NCBI GenBank assembly: GCA_005877185.1
Contig: VBPQ01000014.1
Span: 1-8,879 of the forward strand
Direction of reading: 5' to 3'
Source of the DNA: Nitrososphaerota archaeon
GTDB taxonomy: Archaea; Thermoproteota; Nitrososphaeria; Nitrososphaerales; Gagatemarchaeaceae
DNA: 8,879 bases
Part shown: positions 1-6,220 of the stretch, piece by piece
Layout: each line of letters begins with the position of its first letter
Position numbering within the stretch: the first letter of the stretch is position 1
Notes under the pieces: model-generated
The model's input: only the letters and a program-made list of their open reading frames with translations
What the model was told of the DNA's origin: nothing
Database searches by the model: none
Position numbers and translations under genes: made by a program

Positions 1-1
1 C

Positions 2-610
2 AGGTGGAGCAAGCAGTGCTACATGCGTTTCAAGCCGTTGCGCGGGAAGATTCCCGTCTACATCGGAGGACAAGGGGACAAGATGCTCGAGTATTCTGGC
101 GCGGCTGGGGATGGCGCGCTTCCCCTCCTCTATCCGCCCGAGTTCGCGGAGTACGCGGTAGGCAAGATACGAGAGGGGGCGAGAAAAGCGGGAAGGCGGC
201 CCTCGGAAGTGAAGATAGCGGGATGCGTATGGATGTCAATCGCGGGAAGGAGAGAGGAGGCGGTAATCGATCCTTTGAAGGAGTTGGTGGCGTACTTCGG
301 GCCGCTGCTGGGTGCAAAAGGACTCGGCTCAGTGGGTCTAGCCCCGGAGAGCTTCTCCGAGGTCCACCAAGCGTTCAGGGAGAAGGGTGTCAGAGCCGCG
401 GCAAAGCTCGTGAACGAGCGGATGCTTCGACTCGCGATTTATGGTGCCCAGGAAGACTGCATCTCGAGGCTGGAGAAGCTCACCAAGGCCGGCGTAGACG
501 AAGTCCTCATAGGAGCTCCACTGGGACCAGACCCAAGAGAATCGGTGCGGATCATCGGGAAGCAAATAATCCCATACCTCAGCGGGAGGGGTGGGACGGG
601 ACACAAGTAG
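2..610 (+). CDS. LLM-class (luciferase-like) flavin/F420-dependent oxidoreductase, 3' part
   Basis: The reading frame is open from base 2 and has no start here, so the gene begins left of the window; about 202 residues remain of a family usually near 330. The first ATG, at position 23, is internal. The visible segment PVYIGGQGDKMLEYSGAAGDGAL matches in kind the C-terminal strand of the luciferase-like TIM barrel found in methylenetetrahydromethanopterin reductase (Mer) and related F420-dependent enzymes, where 'P(V/L)YIG.QG..ML...G..ADG' lines the cofactor site. A later stretch, 'AGVDEVLIGAPLGPDP', is the usual last barrel strand. Such enzymes oxidise or reduce small substrates in the cytoplasm with F420 or FMN; the N-terminal half that would tell these apart is missing. 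The next gene starts 30 bases downstream on the same strand, so the two are probably co-transcribed. The family call is firm; substrate and cofactor are not. Confidence 0.85.
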   Translation, partial: RWSKQCYMRFKPLRGKIPVYIGGQGDKMLEYSGAAGDGALPLLYPPEFAEYAVGKIREGARKAGRRPSEVKIAGCVWMSIAGRREEAVIDPLKELVAYFGPLLGAKGLGSVGLAPESFSEVHQAFREKGVRAAAKLVNERMLRLAIYGAQEDCISRLEKLTKAGVDEVLIGAPLGPDPRESVRIIGKQIIPYLSGRGGTGHK

Positions 611-626
611 CCCGGAAATCCGGGAA

Positions 627-632
627 GGGTGA
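627..632 (+). promoter_or_regulatory. Shine-Dalgarno sequence (GGGTGA) setting the start of the DAO-family gene
   Basis: GGGTGA is complementary to the archaeal 16S rRNA 3' end and sits 8 nt before the GTG at 641. The other candidate start, GTG at 629, is part of this element itself and has no good site at the right distance. An SD on an internal operon gene, with leaderless first genes elsewhere in the window, is a common archaeal pattern. Confidence 0.6.
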
Positions 633-640
633 CTCGGCTC

Positions 641-1786
641 GTGAGAGATCGTGCGACTACGGTTGTCATAGGCGCCGGGATAATCGGGGCGAGCATCGCC
701 TACAACCTTGCTAGGCGGGGCGCGAAGAACGTCGTAGTAGTGGACGGGTCGAGGGCGGGTTCTGGCAGCACCGCGGCTTCGCTCGGGGGATTCAGGCACC
801 AGTTCTCAAACGAGCTCAGCGTGAAGCTCAGCATCGAGAGCATTGAAATGATAGAAAAGTTCAACGAACTCACAGGGTTTGACCCGCTGGTGGCGCACGA
901 TGGCTACCTCTTCCTCGCGACGAGCGAGAAGTCATTCTCACAGCTCAACGAGAATATGCTCCTCCAAGTGTCACTCGGTGTGCCGGTTGAAATGTTGACG
1001 CCCCGAGAACTTCTCGAACGTTATCCCTTCTACAACTTTAGCGGGGTGCTCGGAGGGACCTTCTGCGCAAGGGATGGTCACGCTTCTACCTCGACCGTTC
1101 ACCAGGGTTTCATTACCAAAGCCAAGGAGCTTGGAGTTGAGTTCTACGAAGACACCGAAGTGAAGAAGATTGAGCGCGGCGGTTCGCGTGTCAAAGGTGT
1201 TGTAACCACCAGGGGCGAGATACGTTCGGAGAAGGCAGTGATCGCTGCCGGCGCATTCTCAGGGAGAGTAGGAGCGTTAGCATCCGTCGAGATACCCATC
1301 AAGCCGTATCCGAGGAAGGTCTTCTTCCTCTCACGCAACCTCCCGGAGAGCATCCCCCCTCAGATTCCACTAATGGTAGACGTTGATTCTACACTCGCCG
1401 TGGGGAGAGACGGCAAGACGATCCTGTTCGGGGATAACACCTCGACTGGTCCGAGCTTTGAGCCCTCATTCCCTCAAGATTATGAGCAGAAAGTAATCTC
1501 GAAGCTGCTCCGCAGAGTGCCCTCCCTCGCACGCGCTTCCATCTCATCCTCGGTCGCCGGATTGTACGAGATGACTCCCGATGCAAACCCCATCTCGTCT
1601 GAGATCAGCGAAGTCGACGGCCTCTACTGCTGCGCCGGCTTCTCTGGGCATGGGTTCATGCACTCCCCCGCAATCGGAGCCCTAATGGCTGAACTCATCC
1701 TGGACCGGAAACCTCATCTCGACATATCGAGCTACCACATCAAGAGGTTCGAGAATAAGACGCAGAGAGAGCAGCTCGTAATCTAG
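641..1786 (+). CDS. FAD-dependent oxidoreductase, DAO family (sarcosine/proline dehydrogenase-like)
   Basis: This 381-residue protein has an N-terminal Rossmann dinucleotide fold with VVIGAGIIGASIAYNLARRG (GxGxxG at residues 11-16) ending in the acidic residue of VVVVDG, which binds the FAD ribose. Next comes the STAASLGGFRHQF stretch typical of glycine/sarcosine oxidase-type enzymes. Near the C-terminus are LYEMTPDANPI and CAGFSGHGFMHSPAIG (about residues 308-346), the second FAD-contacting motif. The length fits the single-subunit or beta-subunit type of sarcosine oxidase, dimethylglycine oxidase or L-proline dehydrogenase, which oxidise C-N bonds of amino acids and N-methyl amines. A GTG at 629 would extend it by four residues, but that GTG lies inside a GGGTGA Shine-Dalgarno sequence (627-632) spaced 8 nt from the GTG at 641, so I prefer 641. 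It is the second gene of a pair with the luciferase-like oxidoreductase and converges on the Liv permeases. The substrate is not determinable. Confidence 0.88.
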   Translation: MRDRATTVVIGAGIIGASIAYNLARRGAKNVVVVDGSRAGSGSTAASLGGFRHQFSNELSVKLSIESIEMIEKFNELTGFDPLVAHDGYLFLATSEKSFSQLNENMLLQVSLGVPVEMLTPRELLERYPFYNFSGVLGGTFCARDGHASTSTVHQGFITKAKELGVEFYEDTEVKKIERGGSRVKGVVTTRGEIRSEKAVIAAGAFSGRVGALASVEIPIKPYPRKVFFLSRNLPESIPPQIPLMVDVDSTLAVGRDGKTILFGDNTSTGPSFEPSFPQDYEQKVISKLLRRVPSLARASISSSVAGLYEMTPDANPISSEISEVDGLYCCAGFSGHGFMHSPAIGALMAELILDRKPHLDISSYHIKRFENKTQREQLVI

Positions 1787-1804
1787 TCGGTCTGTCGGTC
1801 GGTC
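1786..1804. repeat. Short GTCGGTC tandem repeat between convergent genes
   Basis: GTCGGTC occurs at 1786-1792, 1794-1800 and 1798-1804, the last two overlapping. The tract fills most of the 26-bp gap between the stop of the FAD oxidoreductase gene and the stop of livM. It has no inverted repeat or T-run of a classic terminator. It may be a simple slippage product. Confidence 0.5.
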
Positions 1805-1812
1805 GTGACATC

Positions 1813-2898
1813 TCAGGCATGCTTTTGGTCCTTTCCATCAGAGTCAAAGCTTCTGTACGCAACCGTCTTCACCGCCTGCTCAGGGATGAGCCCCTTCGGT
1901 CTGTACAAGATGAGCAAGAGAAGGATTGCAGCCTCGACCATGTAGTCGAGGTAGATGAGCAGATTCGAGTCTACCGCGATCGAAGCCTGCTGTAGGAGCA
2001 CTCCGACTATCTGCGTTCCCTTCTGGAGGCATATCAGAGCGATGGTTCCAACTAGTGCGCCTCGATTGTTGGCTATCCCGCCTAGGACGATCATCACCCA
2101 GATGCTGAAGGTCACGCTCGCAATGTAGTCTTCCGCGATTGCGACCCCGATGTAGAAGACGTACAGTGCGCCGGCGAGCCCTGCCATCGCCGAACCAATC
2201 ATCATTATCTGCTCTCTGACCTTCTTCACATCCTTCCCAAGAGACTCTGAGAGGATACGGTCATCACGGACCGACTTCAGCAGTCTTCCATAAGGGGAGT
2301 TCGCGAAGCGCTGCGCACCAAAGTACGACAGCGCAGCGAAACCCAGGATTGCTATCGCGTAGAGTCCCGTCGAAAGGTCTATCAGAAGGGGAGAGTTCGA
2401 GTTGCTCGAGATCCACCCGAAGGGGTTCGAGATGCCCGGGAGGCCGTTGTACCCGCATCCGAACTGAGGCGTATTTCTCACTATCACCCTGAACATCTCC
2501 GCCCCAACGAGGAGTATCATCGACAGGTACCACTCCTCCTTGACCCTCAGTGCAGGATAGGAGGCGAGGAATCCAAAGATAGAAGCGAGGAGCGCGGCCA
2601 CGACAAGAGCGATGAGCCAAGTTGAGACCGCGAGTAAGGGGTCCGAGGCCGAGATCGCCTCCCGCGCGACGAGTGCGCCGGTTGAACAGACATCACCCAC
2701 GGCACGTCCTGCGAGGAGAGGAAGGAGAGTGGCGCTTACGAGACCCGCCGAGAAGGCACCAATGCCGTAGAAGAGCACCTGTCCGAAGTTGGGTTGTCCA
2801 CCGTATCCATACTCTAGGTTAAGACTCAAGGAGAGAAGGGCAAATATTCCGTATACCGTCGCGACGGAAATAAGTAAGCCGATGACATCAAATGCCAA
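1813..2898 (-). CDS. livM: Branched-chain amino-acid ABC transporter permease, LivM type
   Basis: This 361-residue, highly hydrophobic protein has about eight to ten membrane segments and belongs to the HAAT (Liv) permease family. Diagnostic stretches are GQPNFGQVLFYGIGAFSAG near the N-terminus, the cytoplasmic coupling loop GRLLKSVRDDRILSESLGK (the EAA-like loop that contacts the ATPase), the following MIGSAMAGLAGALY helix, and the terminal LYRPKGLIPE. With LivH it forms the channel through which the binding protein's ligand is imported at the expense of ATP. The start is TTG, 9 bp past the livH stop, with purine-rich GGGAGAG upstream, so the two permeases form an operon and are probably translated together. 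A polar insert of about 40 residues (GDVCSTGALVAREAISASD) follows the second or third helix. No LivG or LivF ATPase follows; the next gene is convergent. Ligand specificity cannot be read from a permease, since family members also move urea, amides and aromatic acids. Confidence 0.93.
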   Translation of the reverse strand: MAFDVIGLLISVATVYGIFALLSLSLNLEYGYGGQPNFGQVLFYGIGAFSAGLVSATLLPLLAGRAVGDVCSTGALVAREAISASDPLLAVSTWLIALVVAALLASIFGFLASYPALRVKEEWYLSMILLVGAEMFRVIVRNTPQFGCGYNGLPGISNPFGWISSNSNSPLLIDLSTGLYAIAILGFAALSYFGAQRFANSPYGRLLKSVRDDRILSESLGKDVKKVREQIMMIGSAMAGLAGALYVFYIGVAIAEDYIASVTFSIWVMIVLGGIANNRGALVGTIALICLQKGTQIVGVLLQQASIAVDSNLLIYLDYMVEAAILLLLILYRPKGLIPEQAVKTVAYRSFDSDGKDQKHA

Positions 2899-2907
2899 TA
2901 CTTGTCC

Positions 2908-3882
2908 CTACTCTCCCTCAATAGGTACCTTCGGTTTGGAGCGGTTCAGCCACCGCTTGGCGTACGCAATCCCGCTCATCATGTTCGGAGTCAGGCCGGT
3001 GGGTCTGAACATGAGAACCACCAGGATCATCGCGAAGGGGAGGATCGGCTCGAACGTGAAGGGTACGCCAAAAAAGTTGTTTAGGGCCGCCATGACTGTG
3101 TTCTCCGCGAAGCCGACTATGTATCCGCCTATGACGGTCCCACTCATGCTGGTTAGCCCCGCGATTATGACGACCGCGAAGATCTGAAGCAGGAGCGAGG
3201 AACCAAGCACGGGGGTGACGGCTGTGTAGATGCCCAGAAAGACCCCTCCAAGGCCCGCGAGCCCGCCGGCTATGACCCACATGAAAGTGACGACAACAGA
3301 AAGCCTGATACCGGTAACCCTGGCCAGTTCGAAATTGCTCGCGACCGCCCTCATCGACTTGCCCAGCCGAGTTACCGTTAGGAATAGTCCGAGGACAGCC
3401 GAAAGCACGAGCGCCAGCGGAACGACGATCTCGTAGATGTTGGTGATCGGGGTTGTACCGATCGATCCGACGACAACAATAGAGACTGACGGGTGCGTGG
3501 ACAACAGGTTGGAAATCGAGGCCCACGAGAACACCCCATACCTGACGAAAGTCGCGACTGCAAAGGAAGCAAGCACCATGGTGTAGATTGAAATCTTCCT
3601 ATCCATCATCGGTTTGTACACGAGGAAGTGTATCACAACCGCAATCAGTCCGGAGACAACGAAAGCGCCCGCTCCCATAAGGAGAAAGTTGTCCGGAAAA
3701 CCGGACGAAATCACGGCCCCGGTGTATGCTCCAATCGTGAGAAACTCTGCGTGGGCAAAATTTGGCAATTTGACCACCGCGAGCGTCAGAGTCAGCCCGA
3801 GCGATGCGAGCACGTATATGCTTCCTATGAAGATCGAGAGGACGATTGAATCAACCAGCCACTCCAGCAAGTGTGACGTCAC
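2908..3882 (-). CDS. livH: Branched-chain amino-acid ABC transporter permease, LivH type
   Basis: This 324-residue polytopic membrane protein has the LivH hallmarks: GSIYVLASLGLTL and LPNFAHAEFLTIGAYTG in the N-terminal third, the coupling loop TRLGKSMRAVASNFELARVTGI, then AGGLAGLGGVFLG and the terminal MFRPTGLTP. It pairs with LivM to make the transmembrane channel of a polar amino-acid importer. It is the first gene of the livHM operon and is transcribed away from the binding-protein gene across a 95-bp gap. The GTG at 3882 is the longest start. A TATA-like TTATAA lies at 3898-3903 and a second A/T tract at 3907-3914 (CTAAAAA on this strand). The first would place transcription start near 3874 and favour the TTG at 3870 (protein beginning at residue 5); the second would fit a leaderless message from 3882. 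The exact N-terminus is therefore uncertain by four residues. Confidence 0.93.
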   Translation of the reverse strand: MTSHLLEWLVDSIVLSIFIGSIYVLASLGLTLTLAVVKLPNFAHAEFLTIGAYTGAVISSGFPDNFLLMGAGAFVVSGLIAVVIHFLVYKPMMDRKISIYTMVLASFAVATFVRYGVFSWASISNLLSTHPSVSIVVVGSIGTTPITNIYEIVVPLALVLSAVLGLFLTVTRLGKSMRAVASNFELARVTGIRLSVVVTFMWVIAGGLAGLGGVFLGIYTAVTPVLGSSLLLQIFAVVIIAGLTSMSGTVIGGYIVGFAENTVMAALNNFFGVPFTFEPILPFAMILVVLMFRPTGLTPNMMSGIAYAKRWLNRSKPKVPIEGE

Positions 3883-3891
3883 CGAGGTCTC

Positions 3892-3909
3892 AAACTGTTA
3901 TAACAGTTT
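3892..3909. promoter_or_regulatory. Perfect 18-bp palindrome, likely operator over the livH promoter
   Basis: AAACTGTTATAACAGTTT is a perfect inverted repeat with no spacer, centred between 3900 and 3901. It lies 10 bp upstream of the livH GTG, and its centre, TTATAA, resembles a TATA box. Two-fold symmetry of this size over or beside a core promoter is what a dimeric helix-turn-helix or ribbon-helix-helix regulator would bind, and Lrp/AsnC-type regulators often act on archaeal amino-acid genes. The identity of the regulator is inference. It may control livHM alone or both divergent units. Confidence 0.6.
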
Positions 3910-3953
3910 TTAGACTCGTTTAGGTGGGGCTCGCGCTCCTCATCCCGAATAGG

Positions 3954-3961
3954 CTTTAATA
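3954..3961 (+). promoter_or_regulatory. TATA-like box of the binding-protein gene
   Basis: CTTTAATA is the best A/T-rich octamer in the otherwise GC-rich stretch before the binding-protein gene. Archaeal TATA boxes are usually centred about 26-27 bp upstream of transcription start, which predicts a start near 3984. That suits the second in-frame ATG (3987) slightly better than the first (3978). In either case the message would be nearly leaderless; no Shine-Dalgarno is visible. Confidence 0.5.
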
Positions 3962-3977
3962 CTCAGCGACAGCTTCG

Positions 3978-5264
3978 ATGCCTCGTATGGCCGCAGCAAA
4001 AATTATTGCGGTCCTAGTCATCGGTCTTCTCGTCGGAGCGGGCGTCGGCTACGCAGTGCCAACACTCCTCGCTCCCCCTGCTACCACCACAGGTACCAAG
4101 ACGTACACCATCGGGATTGTCTTCCCACTGACCGGAACACTCGCTGACTTCGGCAAATCATTCGTCAACGCCGTTAATCTCGCGGTCGACCAGATGAACG
4201 CGAACCTGACCACTGCTGGGAGCTCAATCAGGTTCGCGACTGTCGTTCAGGACGACCAAGGCACCCCAAAGGGTGCTAATGATGCGGTTCAATCGATCTT
4301 TCAGTCGACTGGCGCGCAACTCATAATCGGCCCGTTGACAACTTCAGAAGTTCTTGGTGCGAGGGACTACGCTAACACGAACAAGATCGTCCTTCTCCCT
4401 CCAGCATCATCCGGAACCGCGGCGGCGTTCCCCATCCTTCCAGGCGTTCCCCACTACCTCTTCAGGCCTGGGCAGCCTGGTGACAACTTCGAAGGGAGCG
4501 CTCTGGCTCAACTCGCGGTTTTGTTCCAGATGAAGAACATCGTGTATTTGTACCGGGCGGATTCCTCCGGGTCGGGGAAGTACAACTTCACCAAGGGACT
4601 CCTAGCCCAAGCGGGCATCCAGCAGACCGGCATCCAGATCCCACCCGACCAGAACGACTACTCCTCCATCGTCAGCACAGCGAGTTCTGACGTCGCGCAG
4701 ATAATTTCGAGTGGCGGGAGCTACACCACTACGGCGGTGATGTTTGATGACTTTGGAAAAGAAGCCCAAAACATCTTCACTCACGCGTCTACGGACCCTC
4801 AGCTGACAAAGGCTAGGTGGATAGGAGTCGAGGCCCTTAATGATAACACACTCATTTCCAATCCCACGACTGCTGCATTCATGAGTTTGGTGAAACTCAC
4901 GATTACGACGGCCTATACACCGAGTAGCCCACAAGGCAGGGTCTTCCTCAACACCTTCCAGGCGAGGTACGGTGGTCCGCCAGAACCATTCTCAAACTAT
5001 GCATACGACGTCACGTGGGTCGGGATGCTCTCGGTCCTCGCTGCCGGGGTCTACTCTGGACCAGCCATCGTCGCGGTCCTGCCACAAGTCGCGAACCACT
5101 ACTTCGGCGCAAGCGGGACACCGACCTTCCTGGACAAGAACGGAGACCAGGCAATTGCATACTTCGCCATAGACCTCGCATTCCAGAATGGAACTGCTTA
5201 CGCGTACAAGCAGATAGGCCTATACGACGGCGCAGCGAACAAAGTTACGCTGACAGGCGGTTAA
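3978..5264 (+). CDS. Branched-chain amino-acid-type ABC transporter substrate-binding protein
   Basis: This 428-residue extracytoplasmic protein belongs to the Leu/Ile/Val-binding (Peripla_BP_6) family. Residues about 7-27 (AAKIIAVLVIGLLVGAGVGY) are a single hydrophobic segment after a short basic start, then an Ala/Thr/Pro-rich linker. The mature domain begins TYTIGIVFPLTGTLADFGK, the usual first strand and ligand loop, followed by VVQDDQGTPKGANDAVQ and LIIGPLTTSEVLGARDYANTN. Near the end, TFLDKNGDQAIAYFAI is the family's 'D.NGD' signature. It would capture the ligand outside the membrane and deliver it to LivH/LivM, encoded divergently just upstream. The whole protein has no cysteine, so it cannot be a lipoprotein; the hydrophobic segment probably serves as a membrane anchor or a cleaved signal peptide. 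An alternative start at 3987, three residues in, fits the TATA spacing better. The ligand is not predictable; many homologues bind amides, urea or aromatic compounds. Confidence 0.92.
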   Translation: MPRMAAAKIIAVLVIGLLVGAGVGYAVPTLLAPPATTTGTKTYTIGIVFPLTGTLADFGKSFVNAVNLAVDQMNANLTTAGSSIRFATVVQDDQGTPKGANDAVQSIFQSTGAQLIIGPLTTSEVLGARDYANTNKIVLLPPASSGTAAAFPILPGVPHYLFRPGQPGDNFEGSALAQLAVLFQMKNIVYLYRADSSGSGKYNFTKGLLAQAGIQQTGIQIPPDQNDYSSIVSTASSDVAQIISSGGSYTTTAVMFDDFGKEAQNIFTHASTDPQLTKARWIGVEALNDNTLISNPTTAAFMSLVKLTITTAYTPSSPQGRVFLNTFQARYGGPPEPFSNYAYDVTWVGMLSVLAAGVYSGPAIVAVLPQVANHYFGASGTPTFLDKNGDQAIAYFAIDLAFQNGTAYAYKQIGLYDGAANKVTLTGG

Positions 5265-5266
5265 GC

Positions 5267-5287
5267 GTCCAGGCGAAATGTCTGGAC
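5267..5287 (+). terminator. Hairpin after the binding-protein gene, terminator-like
   Basis: GTCCAG at 5267-5272 is exactly complementary to CTGGAC at 5282-5287. A G-T wobble and a C-G pair extend the stem inward to 8 bp around a GAAAT loop. It starts 3 bp after the stop codon and is followed by CCTCACC and then TTTT at 5295-5298. Archaeal termination mainly needs the T-run, so the hairpin may instead protect the mRNA 3' end. Confidence 0.5.
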
Positions 5288-5407
5288 CCTCACCTTTTCT
5301 GACAGACTCCGAGGCCCGTGCAGAGCCTTTCCAGCCTCGCAAGCGTTGATAGATGCGCCTCGTGACGGTCGAAGTGCGTCCCATCGCCTAAGAGTTGGAT
5401 GTGTCGA
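5288..5407. other. Non-coding gap between the binding-protein and TDO-like genes
   Basis: About 120 bp separate the hairpin from the stop of the minus-strand TDO-like gene. I see no credible open frame, tRNA or repeat in it. Apart from the TTTT at 5295-5298 there is no recognisable terminator for the minus-strand gene. Confidence 0.5.
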
Positions 5408-6085
5408 CTATGTCTTGAAGTCCTTGTACAACTCGTTTACCGAGTCCCATAACTTTGGAAACAGAAATTTATTGTATCTCTTGATGAGGTAGGCTGTTGT
5501 TCCGCCTTTAAGCCCCACGGTTTTGTCCCCGATTTCGGCGAAGACCAAATAGAGATGAGCGAGGTTGAACTCCTGCACCCGATAGTCATACCACATCATC
5601 GCCTTCGTGAGGGACCGTAACCCGTCCGAGTCCTCGCCCCCATTGTCTGCCAGCAATCGTGCCAACCCGATGCCCCTGCTCTTCAAGATACTTTCGTACG
5701 GCGTCCAAAGCGCTCGACCCAACCGCTCAGATTCGTTGTAACGGGGTGACTCCGCCGTGCTTCCGCGGCCGAGCGTCTTTCTCAGCTTCAGGAAGTCACC
5801 AGGCCAGAGGCGCCACAGAAGCTCTTCAGATTTTGCCGTTAGCCCGCTCCAGAGAGATGCGGCCTGTTCCAACAGGTGAGCAGCTTCATGCAGGTCTCCC
5901 CTCCCCAGCCTTTCGTGGGTTCTCTTCAGAACGAAGTTGACTCGAGTCCAGATCAGCTCGGCTTCCTGCTGAACGCCCTGGAAATCTCGCTCGCCATCAC
6001 AAACCAGTTCGTCGTCTTTCTTCTGAAACGAGAGTATTTTGTCGGCGTGTAGATATTTCTCATAGGCAGTCTCCTCCTCTGCCAT
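5408..6085 (-). CDS. Divergent, shortened tryptophan 2,3-dioxygenase-superfamily heme protein
   Basis: This 225-residue, all-helical protein keeps the order of tryptophan 2,3-dioxygenase (TDO) motifs. QQEAELIW (residues 39-46) stands for the family's HQxxELW. DFLKLRKTLG (97-106) stands for the (D/E)(Y/F)xxFR segment, keeping the Arg (R102) that binds the substrate carboxylate. STAESPRYNESERLG stands for SGFQSLQYRxxExxLG. FNLAHLYLVFAEIG (174-186) stands for FRHVxxVERxIG, keeping the proximal heme histidine (H177), followed by GGTT for the GTGGSSG loop and then FLFPKLWD for (L/F)FPELWD. TDO opens the indole ring of tryptophan with O2 in the cytosol. Here the distal His is Gln in either alignment register, and the protein is well below the usual 280-400 residues, so activity or substrate may differ. 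The ATG at 6085 is preferred over TTG at 6106 because a TATA box lies at 6112-6119. The motif alignment is by eye; the family call is likely, the reaction unproven. Confidence 0.68.
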   Translation of the reverse strand: MAEEETAYEKYLHADKILSFQKKDDELVCDGERDFQGVQQEAELIWTRVNFVLKRTHERLGRGDLHEAAHLLEQAASLWSGLTAKSEELLWRLWPGDFLKLRKTLGRGSTAESPRYNESERLGRALWTPYESILKSRGIGLARLLADNGGEDSDGLRSLTKAMMWYDYRVQEFNLAHLYLVFAEIGDKTVGLKGGTTAYLIKRYNKFLFPKLWDSVNELYKDFKT

Positions 6086-6111
6086 AGCATTCGCAATCAC
6101 ACCCAATCCCG

Positions 6112-6119
6112 CTTATATG
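6112..6119 (-). promoter_or_regulatory. TATA box of the TDO-like gene
   Basis: On the minus strand this reads CATATAAG, preceded by the purine-rich AGGTAAG, which resembles a TFB-recognition element. Its centre is about 30 bp from the ATG at 6085, so the message would be nearly leaderless. This excludes the upstream TTG at 6106, which would lie only a few bases from the box. Confidence 0.6.
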
Positions 6120-6129
6120 CTTACCTTGA

Positions 6130-6175
6130 TTTCGCGAGACGTTCCTCCTTCTGTCTGGAGGTCGGGGTCGCGAAA
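6130..6175. promoter_or_regulatory. Paired TTTCGCGA / TCGCGAAA sites between divergent promoters
   Basis: TTTCGCGA at 6130-6137 and its exact inverse complement TCGCGAAA at 6168-6175 flank a 30-bp spacer. Each contains the self-complementary hexamer TCGCGA. Inside lies a second, smaller inverted pair, CCTCC at 6144-6148 and GGAGG at 6157-6161. The left arm is about 10 bp from the TATA box of the TDO-like gene and the right arm about 9 bp from the A/T box of the threonine synthase-like gene. This is the layout of a shared operator pair. An RNA hairpin is less likely, because both predicted transcripts start outside the element. Confidence 0.5.
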
Positions 6176-6184
6176 ACTCAAGAC

Positions 6185-6190
6185 AAATAA
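6185..6190 (+). promoter_or_regulatory. TATA-like element of the threonine synthase-like gene
   Basis: AAATAA, within ACAAATAAGG, is the nearest A/T-rich element. It is centred about 33 bp before the TTG start at 6221, giving a predicted leader of only a few bases. There is an in-frame TAA at 6188-6190 and no Shine-Dalgarno before the TTG. The box is weaker than the CATATAAG of the divergent gene. Confidence 0.4.
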
Positions 6191-6220
6191 GGTCCACCCT
6201 CACCCGTCGCGGCTGACGCT

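Noticed and set aside
629..640. GTG at 629 as the start of the DAO-family gene
   Set aside because: This GTG lies within the GGGTGA Shine-Dalgarno that is ideally spaced for the GTG at 641, and the four extra residues add nothing conserved.
4..714. A 236-codon plus-strand frame spanning the end of the luciferase-like gene and the start of the DAO gene
   Set aside because: The translation is Arg/Gly/Ser-rich without any domain and overlaps two genes with clear family motifs in other frames.
338..799. A 153-codon minus-strand frame across the first two genes
   Set aside because: It is antisense to two well-supported coding regions, with no homology-like motif and no promoter.
2918..3526. A 202-codon minus-strand frame overlapping livH
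   Set aside because: It lies in a different frame of the same strand as livH, is rich in Arg and His, and has no membrane segments or motifs.
6086..6106. TTG at 6106 as the start of the TDO-like gene
   Set aside because: It would be only about 6 bp from the TATA box at 6112-6119, so it would not be in the transcript. The ATG at 6085 has the expected distance.
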